Source: an uncultured Ruminococcus sp. (GTDB taxonomy: Bacteria; Bacillota; Clostridia; Oscillospirales; Acutalibacteraceae). Taken from it: a DNA stretch of 64,000 bases. Below the pieces are notes generated by a model that had not been told where the DNA came from, ran no database searches, and was given only the letters and a program-made list of their open reading frames with translations. A program made the translations under genes and the position numbers. Positions 8,959 to 17,658 of this stretch are shown in pieces. Positions within the stretch are counted from its first letter, which is position 1. Each line of letters begins with the position of its first letter. The stretch lies in the NCBI GenBank assembly GCA_902777275.1, contig CACYTI010000016.1:80320-144319 (forward strand). Reading direction: 5' to 3'.

Positions 8959-10610
8959 ACTCGAAATCTGTTACAAACTCTACGATGTCGCCGGTTACGG
9001 TGATCTCGTTTGTTTCGGGATCGATAGCAACTGTGAAGCTGCCCGCGCCTGTGAGGTTGAAGGTAACGTTGTTGCCTGTAGCGTCGCCGATCCACTCAGC
9101 GCCGTTCTTAACAACCTTGAGCTGTACGTCTGTGTAAGCCTTGTCAACAGTGTAGGTCTTTTCAAACTTGTCGCCGTTCTTAACCATGAGGTTGTCTTCG
9201 TTTGCGGCATCCCAAGCTGTGCCAAAGATCTCAGCCTCGGAGCCTGCTACTACGAATGTAGCGTCTTCAACGGGAGGCTCTTCTTCTGTCTCGATGGTGA
9301 GTGTGAACTTTGCGCCTTCCTTTGTGGAGAAGTCAAACTCGCTGAGGTCAAGCTGGAGCTTGATCGTCTGAGAATCTTCCTCAGTGTCGAAGGTGATGTT
9401 GTCGCCGTTGTAAACAGCGTCGCTTTCAACGCCGCTTTCCTCGAACACGCCGCCGAAGTTGTGTGTCCAAGCGCCGTCGATAGCGAATTTAACCTGACGC
9501 TCAAAGCCGTCGGGAACGTCGGGATACTCGATTTCCTCCCAAGCTGCGCCGTTGAGCCAGAAGCCTTCGCCGTTGCCGACTGCGAATACGGTGTCATAAT
9601 CGAAGGTCGTAACAAACTCAACAACATCGCCTGTTACGGTGATCTCGTTGGTCTCGGGGTCGATAGCAACTGTGAAGCTGCCTGCGCCTGTGATATTGAA
9701 TGTAACGTTGTTGCCAGTTGAATCGCCGATCCACTCAGCGCCGTTTTTAACGACCTTGAGCTGAACATCGGTGTAAGCCTTTGCTGTGGTGTAAGTCTTT
9801 TCAAACTTGCCGCCGTTCTTAACCATGAGGTTGTCTTCGTTTGCAGCATCCCAAGCTGTGCCAAAGATCTCAGCTTCAGAGCCTGCTACTACGAATGTAG
9901 CGTCTTCTTCCTCAGGGGGAGCGGTGGTTTCTTCTTCCTCATCAGAGGTAATGGTGATTGTGAACTTTGCGCCTTCCTTTGTGGAGAAGTCAAAGTTGCT
10001 CAGGTCAAGGCGAGCCTTAACGGTCTGGGAATCATCCTCGGTGTCGAAGGTGACGTTGTCGCCGTTGTAAACTGCGTCGCTCTCAACGCCGCTTTCCTCG
10101 AACACGCCGCCGAAGTTGTGTGTCCAAGCGCCGTCGATAGCGAATTTTATCTGACGCTCAAAGCCGTCGGGTACGTTTTTGTACTCGATTTCCCAAACGT
10201 CGGGTTCTACCTCGGTCATCTCGTTAGCCGCATAAGCGGGATCCCAAGCTGCGCCGTTGAGCCAGAAGCCTTCGCCGTTGCCAACCGCGAATACGGTGTC
10301 GTACTCGAAATCGGTAACAAACTCAACAATTTCGCCTGTTACGGTGATCTCGTTGGTTTCGGGATCGATCGCAACTGTGAAATCGCCGGCGCCTGTGATG
10401 TTGAAGGTCACGTTGTTACCTGTGGAATCGCCGATCCACTCAGCGCCGTTCTTAACAACCTTAAGCTGAACGTCGGTGTAAGCCTTTGTTGCGGTGTAAG
10501 TCTTTTCAAACTTGTCGCCGTTCTTGACCATAAGGTTGTCATTGTTTGCAGCATCCCAAGCTGTGCCGAAAAGCTCAGCCTCAGAGCCTGCTACCACATA
10601 AGTGGTTTCC
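8690..10610 (-). repeat. Tandem coding repeat, ~640-700 bp units
   Basis: The A+B module pair recurs three times: landmarks near 10590, 9890 and 9250 give unit lengths near 700 and 641 bases. The difference comes from deletions at one hinge in module B (full in copy 1, 48 bases shorter in copy 2, a further 17 shorter in copy 3). Unit ends are approximate. Confidence 0.8.
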
Positions 10611-10717
10611 TCTTCGCCGTCAGCAGCGAAAGCCGTTACTGTTGCCAAGCACGTGAAGCACGAGAAGACAAGCAGGAATGACAAAAGCAAGCTGACAGCT
10701 TTTTTTGTTCTTTGCAT
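8879..10717 (-). CDS. Secreted multi-module X25 (starch-binding-like) protein, N-terminal part before frameshift
   Basis: 612 residues in this frame. A signal peptide (to about residue 32, ending AFAAD) is followed by alternating copies of two modules. Module A starts VVAGSEAE...GTAWDAAN and ends in DPETNEITVTG; module B starts FAVGNGEGFW and includes KFAIDGAWTHNFGG. Both resemble X25/CBM-type domains found next to amylases and pullulanases in Ruminococcus-like bacteria; this is recognition by pattern, not a search. Copies are nearly identical in DNA. The last ~10 residues are frameshift product: a 17-base segment present in copy 2 (9537-9553) is missing at 8914/8915. GGAGG precedes the ATG. 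It likely belongs to a dockerin-based starch-binding complex with the adjacent GH31 enzyme. Confidence 0.8.
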   Translation of the reverse strand: MQRTKKAVSLLLSFLLVFSCFTCLATVTAFAADGEEETTYVVAGSEAELFGTAWDAANNDNLMVKNGDKFEKTYTATKAYTDVQLKVVKNGAEWIGDSTGNNVTFNITGAGDFTVAIDPETNEITVTGEIVEFVTDFEYDTVFAVGNGEGFWLNGAAWDPAYAANEMTEVEPDVWEIEYKNVPDGFERQIKFAIDGAWTHNFGGVFEESGVESDAVYNGDNVTFDTEDDSQTVKARLDLSNFDFSTKEGAKFTITITSDEEEETTAPPEEEDATFVVAGSEAEIFGTAWDAANEDNLMVKNGGKFEKTYTTAKAYTDVQLKVVKNGAEWIGDSTGNNVTFNITGAGSFTVAIDPETNEITVTGDVVEFVTTFDYDTVFAVGNGEGFWLNGAAWEEIEYPDVPDGFERQVKFAIDGAWTHNFGGVFEESGVESDAVYNGDNITFDTEEDSQTIKLQLDLSEFDFSTKEGAKFTLTIETEEEPPVEDATFVVAGSEAEIFGTAWDAANEDNLMVKNGDKFEKTYTVDKAYTDVQLKVVKNGAEWIGDATGNNVTFNLTGAGSFTVAIDPETNEITVTGDIVEFVTDFEYDTVFAVGNGEGYWLGNRVSRRSRRL

Positions 10718-10762
10718 AAAATGTTCCTCCTTTTTTATTTGAACATATAAATGAACACCTTA

Positions 10763-10791
10763 ATTATAGCAAACTGAATTGTATTTTGCAA
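10763..10791 (-). promoter_or_regulatory. Promoter of the X25/dockerin gene
   Basis: Minus strand: TTGCAA (10791-10786), 17 bases, TATAAT (10768-10763), about 45 bases before the ATG. This shows the gene had a strong sigma-A promoter of its own. Confidence 0.75.
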
Positions 10792-10945
10792 TATATTTTG
10801 AAATTGTTTTTATAAATATTTTGTTACTCTTTTTGGTCAGCGAAAAGCAACATTAGGGAATTTTAATAAAATGACGATTAAAATACGGTTTTTTATGTCA
10901 ATTTGATACTGTTTTTGCTTCTGTGCGGGAATAATGATTTTTTAC

Positions 10946-10980
10946 TGAAAAAACACGGTCGGGAACGAATCCTGACCGTG
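10946..10980 (-). terminator. Terminator of the GH31 operon
   Basis: CACGGTC (10954-10960) pairs with GACCGTG (10974-10980), preceded on the plus strand by A-rich sequence. It lies just downstream of the GH31 stop. Confidence 0.7.
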
Positions 10981-11021
10981 CCGTAAATAATTAATAAATG
11001 ATATGTTAAAACGGTGAATAT

Positions 11022-12926
11022 TTAGATATACTCGACCTCGTCAAATTTCAGATCCTCCGTGCGCATGGCGGGCTTGCACAGGGGGATGGTTTTGCCTTTT
11101 TTGATGAACAGCGGAACCTCGTTGAGCGCGGCGCTGATATAATGGAGTCCCTTGGAGAGCGGCTGACTTTCAATTCTTTCGCCGCTCAGCTTTACAAAGG
11201 TCATGTCCTCGGGCAGATAAACGGTTCTGCCCGACACATTCTGCTCGTAAACGGGAGCTATCATACATTCATCGCCGAGCATGAGCTGAGTCTCACATTC
11301 GCGTGCTATTGGGTCGGCGGGATAATCGAGCGAGAGCGGACGGAAAATCAAATCGTCGTTTTCGCGCGCCTTTACGAATGTGTCGTACAGATAGGGGATA
11401 AGACGGTAGCGCACCTGAATGATATCTCTGAAATCCTCGCTGTTTTCAAAGCTGTAGCCCTCCTGGTCGCGGGTGCCGAGAGCGGAGTGGTTGCGCATAA
11501 GCGGAGTGAACACGCCCAGCGCCAAAAAGCGCAGAACCAAATCGCGGGTCGCGTTTTCGTTGAAGCCGCCTAAATCCGCGCCGCAGTAAAGGAAGCCGCA
11601 CATATTCGCGGCGGGCAGCATTTTGAGATCAAGCAGAATGTGCGACCACCACGAATGATTGTCGCCGAACCAAATGCCGCTCGAACGGTGAGCGCCGATA
11701 TAAGAGGCGCGCGAGAACATGAGAAGCTTGCCTTCGCCGAAGGTTTTTTCAAAATACTCTCCGGCGGCTTTTGTCATGTTGGCTCCGTAGATGTTGTGGA
11801 CGCGCTGATGGTTGACAAGCTTGCCGTCGATAGTGTGATATATCGCCGAGTAATCGTCTTGAGAGTTGGAAAGACCTGCGAAGGTGTCTTTGAGATTGAA
11901 GAATTTGCCCAGATCAAGGTTTTCGCCTTTGAGTGAAGCCGCCTTGTCAAGAGCCTTTTCAATACCCTCGACCGAGTAAAATATAGCCGGCTCGTTCATG
12001 TCGTTCCAGAATCCGTCAATACCCGCGTCGATAAGCCCTTGGTATTTTGCGCCGAACCAGTTGCGGACCCCGGGATCGAGAAAATCGGGAAAAGCGCAGA
12101 TCCCCGGCCACACGCCGCCCTCAAAGCAGCTTCCGTCGGCGCGCCTGCAAAAATACCCGTGCTCCATGCCCTCCTCATAAACGGAATAGCCTTTTTCTTT
12201 CTTTACGCCCGCGTCGATGATCGGGATAAGGTGGATGCCCTGCTCGCGCTTGGCGCGGACATAATTCGCAAAATCGGGGAACGCTTCTTCGTTGACTGTG
12301 AAATCCTTGTAGCGTTCCATGTAGTCGATATCGAGATAAACGCAGTCGAGCGGGATACCCGCTGCATCGTGACGGTCGATGACCCTGTCGACCGCTTCGG
12401 CGTTGTGGTAGCTCCAGCGGCTCTGCTGAAAACCGAACGCCCACTTCGGGGGCAGATAGCTTTTGCCGATAGCCCGTCTGAACTCGCGGACGATATCGCG
12501 CGGAAGCTTGCCCGTGATTATGTAAATATCAAAATCGACGCCCTCAACGGTGATTTCGGTCGTGTCCTGTAAGGTGTAGCCGATATCCCATTTGATACGC
12601 GCGGGGAAGTCAACAAAAATCCCGAAGCATCTGTCGGTGCCGCTCAGCATGATAAAGTTGTGCGCGGCGTACAGCGAGCGCTTTGTTTCGGTGTGGAAGG
12701 GGTCGTCGCTGCAATAGCTTTCGTAAATCCAGCCGCGCTTATTTATTCCGCGCGGAGCCTCTCCGAGACCGTAGACGATGTCGTCCGGCTCCATTTTGAA
12801 GCTGAAACGGAAGGAGTCGTTTTCAAGCGTGTGTGAAAAGGGGAAGGACGCAAGCTTGTTAGGGCTGAAGGGAACGACAACAGCCTCGGTGTTTATAGGT
12901 TTGCCGTGGGTGTACTTTGTAATCAT
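11022..12926 (-). CDS. GH31 family alpha-glucosidase
   Basis: A 634-residue retaining alpha-glycosidase. The catalytic nucleophile motif WNDMNEP is clear (about 11990-12010), and the acid/base region appears as WFGDNHSWW. Other GH31 landmarks are GFQQSRW and YLDIDYM. There is no signal peptide, so it acts in the cytoplasm on imported oligosaccharides, releasing glucose from alpha-linked (starch- or isomaltose-type) chains. The start at 12926 is chosen for the upstream AAGGGAGA; an open frame extends to 13064 inside the neighbouring gene but has no RBS. It lies 19 bases after the dockerin gene, suggesting co-transcription from the promoter at 13928-13956. Confidence 0.93.
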   Translation of the reverse strand: MITKYTHGKPINTEAVVVPFSPNKLASFPFSHTLENDSFRFSFKMEPDDIVYGLGEAPRGINKRGWIYESYCSDDPFHTETKRSLYAAHNFIMLSGTDRCFGIFVDFPARIKWDIGYTLQDTTEITVEGVDFDIYIITGKLPRDIVREFRRAIGKSYLPPKWAFGFQQSRWSYHNAEAVDRVIDRHDAAGIPLDCVYLDIDYMERYKDFTVNEEAFPDFANYVRAKREQGIHLIPIIDAGVKKEKGYSVYEEGMEHGYFCRRADGSCFEGGVWPGICAFPDFLDPGVRNWFGAKYQGLIDAGIDGFWNDMNEPAIFYSVEGIEKALDKAASLKGENLDLGKFFNLKDTFAGLSNSQDDYSAIYHTIDGKLVNHQRVHNIYGANMTKAAGEYFEKTFGEGKLLMFSRASYIGAHRSSGIWFGDNHSWWSHILLDLKMLPAANMCGFLYCGADLGGFNENATRDLVLRFLALGVFTPLMRNHSALGTRDQEGYSFENSEDFRDIIQVRYRLIPYLYDTFVKARENDDLIFRPLSLDYPADPIARECETQLMLGDECMIAPVYEQNVSGRTVYLPEDMTFVKLSGERIESQPLSKGLHYISAALNEVPLFIKKGKTIPLCKPAMRTEDLKFDEVEYI

Positions 12927-12945
12927 TTGAGCTTCTCCCTTATTC

Positions 12946-13875
12946 TTAGCCTTCGTTATCTCCGCCGCCAAAGAATTCGCCGATGATCCTTTGAATCGCC
13001 GTGACGTCCCTAACATCAACAGCACCGTCGGCGTTTGCGTCGGTGCGGACGAACACTTCGTCATCTGTCAGGTCAATAAGCGGGCTGCCGTCCTTGTTGG
13101 TGTACTCGGCAAGATAGCGCTGAAGAAGCGTCGCGTCGTTAACGGTTACCTCGCCGTCGCCGTTAACATCTCCGATAAGGGGCTGAGGAGGCTCCTGTTC
13201 GTGAGGTGCAATAACCGTGGTGAGAGTTTCTCCGAGCTGTACGTCGGGATTGACCTCGCGGTTCGCTACGACCTGATGCTGAACAAAGGGAGAAGCGGCG
13301 CAGCTTGTGTCGCAGAGAGCCAAAAAATCAACAACGCAGTTTACGGTTGTTTCGCGCGCGGTTCTGTCGAGAAGCTTGAACACGGATTTAACAACGGTGA
13401 TCGGAGTTCCGTCGTCGTTGTATGCCGTTGCAGGAGGATTGACGGAGGCAAAGTTGCCGACGATCCTGCCGTCTTCTGTTTGGTGAACGGTTCCGGGACC
13501 AAAGCCGTTTTCTACCGCGAAGCTGAAAAATGTCGGGACTGTGTTTCTGCCGATTTTTACGGAGTTGTATTCCGTGCTCCATTCGAGAACGTTGGGGTCG
13601 TAGGTCAGCTCGTCAATATCGATGTTGATAAGAAACTCCGAGTCTGCGTACATCCTGTATTCAACAGTGAGAAAAATGTCGCCGTTTTCGTCCTCCATAG
13701 AGGACAGGGTGTAGTAATCCGCTGAAGCTGCGGCGAAATAGTTTGAGGTGGCTTTAAGCGTAAAAGCCGGTTCGGGTGAGTCCGCAGAGGCGGAAATTGA
13801 AAATGCGGGAATGGCAGCGAGCGCCGTGAGGAGCGATAAAACTACCGCCAAAGTTTTGCGGGCCTTGAATTTCAT
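12946..13875 (-). CDS. Secreted dockerin protein with cohesin-like N-terminal domain
   Basis: 309 residues. The signal peptide ends near ASADS (residue 30). Residues about 35-215 form a beta-rich domain with YDPNVLEW and a later VFKLLD strand, reminiscent of cohesin or carbohydrate-binding jelly-roll folds; I cannot choose between them. The C-terminus is a type I dockerin with two clear calcium loops (DVNGDGEVTVND and DANADGAVDVRD) separated by a slightly long linker. GGAGGTC precedes the ATG at 13875. It is the first gene of the unit with the GH31 glucosidase. If the first domain is a true cohesin, this would be an adaptor scaffoldin. Confidence 0.8.
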   Translation of the reverse strand: MKFKARKTLAVVLSLLTALAAIPAFSISASADSPEPAFTLKATSNYFAAASADYYTLSSMEDENGDIFLTVEYRMYADSEFLINIDIDELTYDPNVLEWSTEYNSVKIGRNTVPTFFSFAVENGFGPGTVHQTEDGRIVGNFASVNPPATAYNDDGTPITVVKSVFKLLDRTARETTVNCVVDFLALCDTSCAASPFVQHQVVANREVNPDVQLGETLTTVIAPHEQEPPQPLIGDVNGDGEVTVNDATLLQRYLAEYTNKDGSPLIDLTDDEVFVRTDANADGAVDVRDVTAIQRIIGEFFGGGDNEG

Positions 13876-13927
13876 AAACTGACCTCCTGAGTGATAAAAA
13901 ATAATATGAATAAGATTATTAAACAAT

Positions 13928-13956
13928 ATTATATAATAAAAACCGTCTGTTCGCAA
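13928..13956 (-). promoter_or_regulatory. Promoter of dockerin-GH31 operon
   Basis: Minus strand: TTGCGA (13956-13951), a 17-base spacer, TATAAT (13933-13928), about 50 bases before the dockerin ATG. Confidence 0.7.
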
Positions 13957-14003
13957 TCCAAAAATATAAGCCGTTCTTTGTTCATTATGCACATTATTCC
14001 GCT

Positions 14004-14717
14004 TTATTCTGCGTTCAGGCGACCGCTCAGCTCGCGCAGGGTGACCTCGTAGCCCGCTCTTTCGTAAGTCATCCAATCGCTCTCGGGCTTTCTTCCGAGA
14101 ATCGTTTCAGCGAGATAACACAAAAAGTGCGGGTTCTTGATAAGCACGGGACCCGTCACATGGGTGCCGAAGCAGTTGTTCAGCCTTACGCCCTCGCGCT
14201 TGTCGCCGTCTTTGTTGCCGAGCCCCATTCTCACTGAGAAAAGCGTTTTGTCTGCTCCCGTGATCTCGCTGCACTTGTTTACAAAGCCGACAACGGGCTG
14301 AGTCAGAAAATCACAGTCAAAGATAACGTCGGCGGTCAGGCGCGTCTTGTTCTGCTCCGTTACACCGAAATCAAGCAGCCCCAAGCCGTCAAAGCTCTGT
14401 CCGTGAGCGTCGGTGATGGTTTTTCCGAGCATTTCAAACGAGTTGCCCGTCATAAGTATGACTTTTCCGCTGTCGATATAATCCTTTAACGCTTTGCCGT
14501 ATTTTTTGAAATCCTTTAGCGCGACGCGCTGATTCTTTTCGGTGCCCGAGCCGATGAAAATGAAGTCGCAGTTTTTAAAGTCGGCGTTATCGCCGAGGCT
14601 GAGCCTGTCAAGCTCAACGCGTTCTCCGCTTTTTTCAAGAATGCGCTTCATGGCGGAAACATTCGCGTAGTCGCCGTAGAGATTCATAAGGTCGTGGTAC
14701 AAATGCAGGATTTTCAT
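14004..14717 (-). CDS. gatD: GatD-like glutamine amidotransferase subunit, catalytic Cys not seen
   Basis: A 237-residue class I amidotransferase-like protein. With MurT it amidates the D-Glu of lipid II, the GatD part normally freeing ammonia from glutamine. Landmarks are the N-terminal LYHDLMNLYGDYAN, the FIGSGTE segment, and FGTHVTGP, which carries the conserved His. The nucleophile elbow reads MTGNSFEMLG where the family normally has a Cys-Gly-Gly/Ser type motif; I find no Cys at that place. It may therefore use free ammonia or a different donor, or the residue may be replaced functionally. It starts one base after the murT stop, so the pair is translationally coupled. Confidence 0.85.
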   Translation of the reverse strand: MKILHLYHDLMNLYGDYANVSAMKRILEKSGERVELDRLSLGDNADFKNCDFIFIGSGTEKNQRVALKDFKKYGKALKDYIDSGKVILMTGNSFEMLGKTITDAHGQSFDGLGLLDFGVTEQNKTRLTADVIFDCDFLTQPVVGFVNKCSEITGADKTLFSVRMGLGNKDGDKREGVRLNNCFGTHVTGPVLIKNPHFLCYLAETILGRKPESDWMTYERAGYEVTLRELSGRLNAE

Positions 14718-14718
14718 C

Positions 14719-16044
14719 TTATTCCCCCTTTACCTTTGCCAAAAGCTTGCCCTTGTCGGAGAAGCAGGTTATCGCGTATATGTATTCCTTGCGGTCGCTG
14801 TTGAGATGATCCGCCGCCTCGCCGATGTCCTCAAACAGCTTTATTCTGTCGTTCGGGATATCGGTGTAGGAAAAACGAACCGCGAGGTCGTTGACGTATT
14901 TTCCCGCGAGGACGATTTGATGAACGTTTTTGTTGTTAAGCATATCGAAGTCGATGTCGTAAAGCCACGAAACGTCGCTCGTGAAATATTTGCGGCTCAC
15001 CGCGTCAACGATTATCAAAACATCGCAGCCTTGTTTATACGCCGAGGCGACGCGGAGCGACTGGTCGTAGGAAATTGAGTTTTCGTGCTTTGAGGTGAGA
15101 AGCGTTCCCTTGCGGCTGCCGAGCGTGAAGGTGATGACTCTGCCGTTTTTCAGCACATAGTTGTTCATGTCGGCGGCGATTTTCGCGCCGTCAACTCCGA
15201 CGATGGACGCGACCGTGTAGGCGGACAGAATGTTGTAAATGTTGTACAGCGATTTGAGCGCGAGCGTGATCGTGTGCTTTCCGTCGATCGTCATTTCGCC
15301 CTTGTCCAAATCGACCGAGGTGATCGTGTATTGCGTGTCATGGCGGTGATAGCCGCAGGCGGTGCAGCGGTAGTGACCGATATGGTTGTAATGGTGTGTG
15401 GAGTAGGTCATGGGCGCTTTGCATACGGGGCAGTAAGCGCCGTCGTTGTAAACGCTTTCGAGAGTCGGCGTGTCGGAGGAAAGCTTGTCCGCGCCGAACC
15501 AAACCACGTCCTTGCGTCCCTCGGCAAAGGATGAAACAAGCGGATCGTCGGCGTTGAGAATAAGCTGAGTTCCGTCGGTTATGCTGTCGAGCAGCGCCTC
15601 ATACACCCATTCGGGATGACCGTTGCGCGTAAGCTGGTCGCGGTACAAATTGGTGATGACATAGTGAGTCGGCTTGATGTATTTGAATGTATATCGCGCG
15701 AAACGCTCGTCGCTCTCGATAAGCAGTATATCGCTTTTGACCTTGCCGCCGAGTGTGGAGCTGTCAAGAACAAGAGTGGTAACGCCCTCTATCTGGTTGG
15801 AGCCCTCCTTGTTCCACGCCACGCTTTTTCCGTTTTGTGTGAGAATGTGGGCGATCATCTCCACGGTGGAGGTTTTGCCGTTGCTTCCGGTCACGGCGAT
15901 AATATACTTTGGAAGCTGAACGCGGCTGAGAATGTCGGGGCACAGCTTCAGCGCGACCTGACCGGGCTTGCTGCTGCCCTTGCCGATAAGCTTTCCCGCA
16001 AAGCGAAGCAGCTTGCAGATCAAAATTGTAAAAAACTTTTTCAT
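14719..16044 (-). CDS. murT: MurT, lipid II isoglutaminyl synthase ligase subunit
   Basis: A 441-residue Mur-ligase-family protein. With GatD it converts the alpha-carboxyl of D-Glu in lipid II to D-isoglutamine at the inner membrane face. Seen in order: an N-terminal basic/hydrophobic helix, the ATP-binding loop VTGSNGKTST near residue 52, NADDPL in the centre, a MurT-specific zinc-ribbon insertion (CPVC near 208 and CTAC near 232), and the C-terminal DUF1727-like domain. It has its own promoter just upstream (16091-16119) and is followed at once by gatD. Cell-wall amidation is expected to be housekeeping here. Confidence 0.94.
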   Translation of the reverse strand: MKKFFTILICKLLRFAGKLIGKGSSKPGQVALKLCPDILSRVQLPKYIIAVTGSNGKTSTVEMIAHILTQNGKSVAWNKEGSNQIEGVTTLVLDSSTLGGKVKSDILLIESDERFARYTFKYIKPTHYVITNLYRDQLTRNGHPEWVYEALLDSITDGTQLILNADDPLVSSFAEGRKDVVWFGADKLSSDTPTLESVYNDGAYCPVCKAPMTYSTHHYNHIGHYRCTACGYHRHDTQYTITSVDLDKGEMTIDGKHTITLALKSLYNIYNILSAYTVASIVGVDGAKIAADMNNYVLKNGRVITFTLGSRKGTLLTSKHENSISYDQSLRVASAYKQGCDVLIIVDAVSRKYFTSDVSWLYDIDFDMLNNKNVHQIVLAGKYVNDLAVRFSYTDIPNDRIKLFEDIGEAADHLNSDRKEYIYAITCFSDKGKLLAKVKGE

Positions 16045-16090
16045 AAACGTTCTCCGTAATAGGTTTTGATTGTTGTTTCATTATGCTTTC

Positions 16091-16119
16091 ATTATAATAG
16101 GAAACCGTGCAATTTGCAA
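16091..16119 (-). promoter_or_regulatory. Promoter of murT-gatD
   Basis: Minus strand: TTGCAA (16119-16114), 17 bases, TATAAT (16096-16091), about 47 bases before the murT start. Confidence 0.75.
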
Positions 16120-16146
16120 GGCTTTCCGCGACGGTTTATGAGTAAA

Positions 16147-16185
16147 AAAACCGGCTCTGAGCTTTTACGCCTTCGAGTCGGTTTC
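16147..16185 (-). terminator. Terminator overlapping the end of the NTP_transf_5 gene
   Basis: ACCGGCTC and GAGTCGGTT pair around the stop codon at 16165, with a run of A before it on the plus strand. One stem arm is inside the coding sequence. Confidence 0.6.
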
Positions 16186-17337
16186 GGCTGTTTGGTTATG
16201 CGCGCCGAGGTTGTCTTTCTTTTTAAAGTTCTTAACCCTTTTATATTCTCTGATGACCTTTTTCGGCTTGGTGACCATCGCCTTGCCCAGCCGGAATACG
16301 ACCCAGAACGGATACAGGACTTTGTGTTGGTATATAAACGGGTGAGCCTCCTGCATTACGGTGTCGGATTGAAAAATACGGCTCTTGACATAGGAGCGCT
16401 TTGCGCTTCCGCTGTCGTCGTTGTTGAGCTTTTGGGCGAGGACATTTTCATCCGAGCCGAAGCAGTTAGAATCGGAATAAAAATCAAGCTCGCGCTGTTC
16501 TTCCTCGCTGAGCGGCTGTCCCGTGAACGCCTTTTTTGAAAGCTCACGCACGCTTTTCTCGTACTCCGTAAGCTTTTGCTTTTCAAGCTCCGCGCCGAGA
16601 TAATCCCAATTGAGGGAAGCACCCTGCTTTTTGTTGAAAATATAAATATCAAGCAGCGATCTCAAGCCGACTCCGCCCTGCGAATAGTGCTTGTACATAT
16701 GACAGAGCAGATAGGCGTAAAAATCCTCGGGAGTCATGTGATAGCCGTATTTGCGGTTCTCGTCCAAAACAAGCCTGTCCTTTATATCCGCGTAGAGCGC
16801 GTAAAGCTCGGGGCGCTTGTACTGCGAAAAGAGCGAGCGGTGCATTTCGAAAAGGACGTTTTGACTTTTGGAATAAACGTCGTGGTTTGACGCGCCGAAT
16901 TTGGTGCACTTAAAGCCGAGCTCGGTCATAATGCGCTTAACGTCATCCGCTCTTTCGCTGTCGAAAAGAATGTCGTTGTCGGACATCTCGCGCAAGGCGG
17001 GGTTGTCGTACATTTCGCGGATGACCGCGCCCTTCAGCGGAAGGTACCAAATCCCGTTTTCCTCAAGCTTGTTCATCACCTTTTTGCGCTCGATATTAAA
17101 CAGCGAGAGCCTGCGGATTATTTGGTACTTTGACTGAAATAAATACTCGGGCAGCTTGACCGACTGTTCAAGCGCGTTGCACGCCGCGATAGTCAGCCCG
17201 TGGTACAGTGCGAGCTTATATATGTGTTTTAAGTTCATTGCGGCACATTTTTCCGGATCGGCTTTTTCGCCGTTCACCGCGCAGGATACAAGGTAAATCA
17301 AATCAGCCGCCGCTTTTTTTGCTTCGTTATTATCCAT
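16165..17337 (-). CDS. NTP_transf_5 nucleotidyltransferase-family protein
   Basis: A 390-residue cytoplasmic protein of the uncharacterised nucleotidyltransferase family (NTP_transf_5). The characteristic core LPLKGA, then REMYDNPALREMSDNDIL is visible near residues 97-125, with the Asp pair in SDNDIL as likely metal ligands. Family members often occur beside HPr-kinase-like and PqqD-like genes in peptide-modification or capsule loci, and an HPr-kinase-like gene is indeed present 1.6 kb upstream on the same strand. The substrate is unknown. A repeat block (17435-17658) separates it from that operon, so it is probably transcribed on its own. Confidence 0.8.
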   Translation of the reverse strand: MDNNEAKKAAADLIYLVSCAVNGEKADPEKCAAMNLKHIYKLALYHGLTIAACNALEQSVKLPEYLFQSKYQIIRRLSLFNIERKKVMNKLEENGIWYLPLKGAVIREMYDNPALREMSDNDILFDSERADDVKRIMTELGFKCTKFGASNHDVYSKSQNVLFEMHRSLFSQYKRPELYALYADIKDRLVLDENRKYGYHMTPEDFYAYLLCHMYKHYSQGGVGLRSLLDIYIFNKKQGASLNWDYLGAELEKQKLTEYEKSVRELSKKAFTGQPLSEEEQRELDFYSDSNCFGSDENVLAQKLNNDDSGSAKRSYVKSRIFQSDTVMQEAHPFIYQHKVLYPFWVVFRLGKAMVTKPKKVIREYKRVKNFKKKDNLGAHNQTAETDSKA

Positions 17338-17434
17338 AATAAACCGTTCTCTTCATATAATATTCCGCTTAATTATATCCGTTAAGCGTGCTTTCAGTAT
17401 TTTACTTTAAATTAAGGCTTTTGTCAATACAAGC

Positions 17435-17658
17435 GTGCCCGTTGCCACGGGAGGGCAGTCCGCGATTCAAACGTTTGACATAAACTTTACCGTTATTCCC
17501 GCGTTTAAATGCGCCGTTGAAGGAAAGCTTTTCTATTCTATAATGTTTTAATAGGCGCCGAAAGCGCCCACCGGCGCCCGCGTTTAAACGCGGCGTTAAT
17601 GGAAGTGTGCCTTTGAATGACGCTGTCCAAAGCCGCCCTGCCCCGTCGTGGCAACGAC
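17435..17658. repeat. Mosaic palindromic repeat block 1
   Basis: Non-coding block between two minus-strand genes. It holds CCCGTTGCCACGGG (17438-17451), an ACGTTTGA segment shared with the 47-kb block, half of the TTGAAGGAA terminator repeat (17516-17525), a CCGCGTTTAAACGCGG palindrome (about 17577-17592), a CTGTCCAAAGCCGCC segment shared with the 29.3- and 47-kb blocks, and GTCGTGGCAACGAC (17645-17658), which abuts the stop codon of the next gene. Confidence 0.85.

Noticed and set aside
12927-13064. Upstream extension of the GH31 gene
   Set aside because: It overlaps the dockerin calcium loop in another frame and has no RBS; AAGGGAGA before 12926 decides the start.
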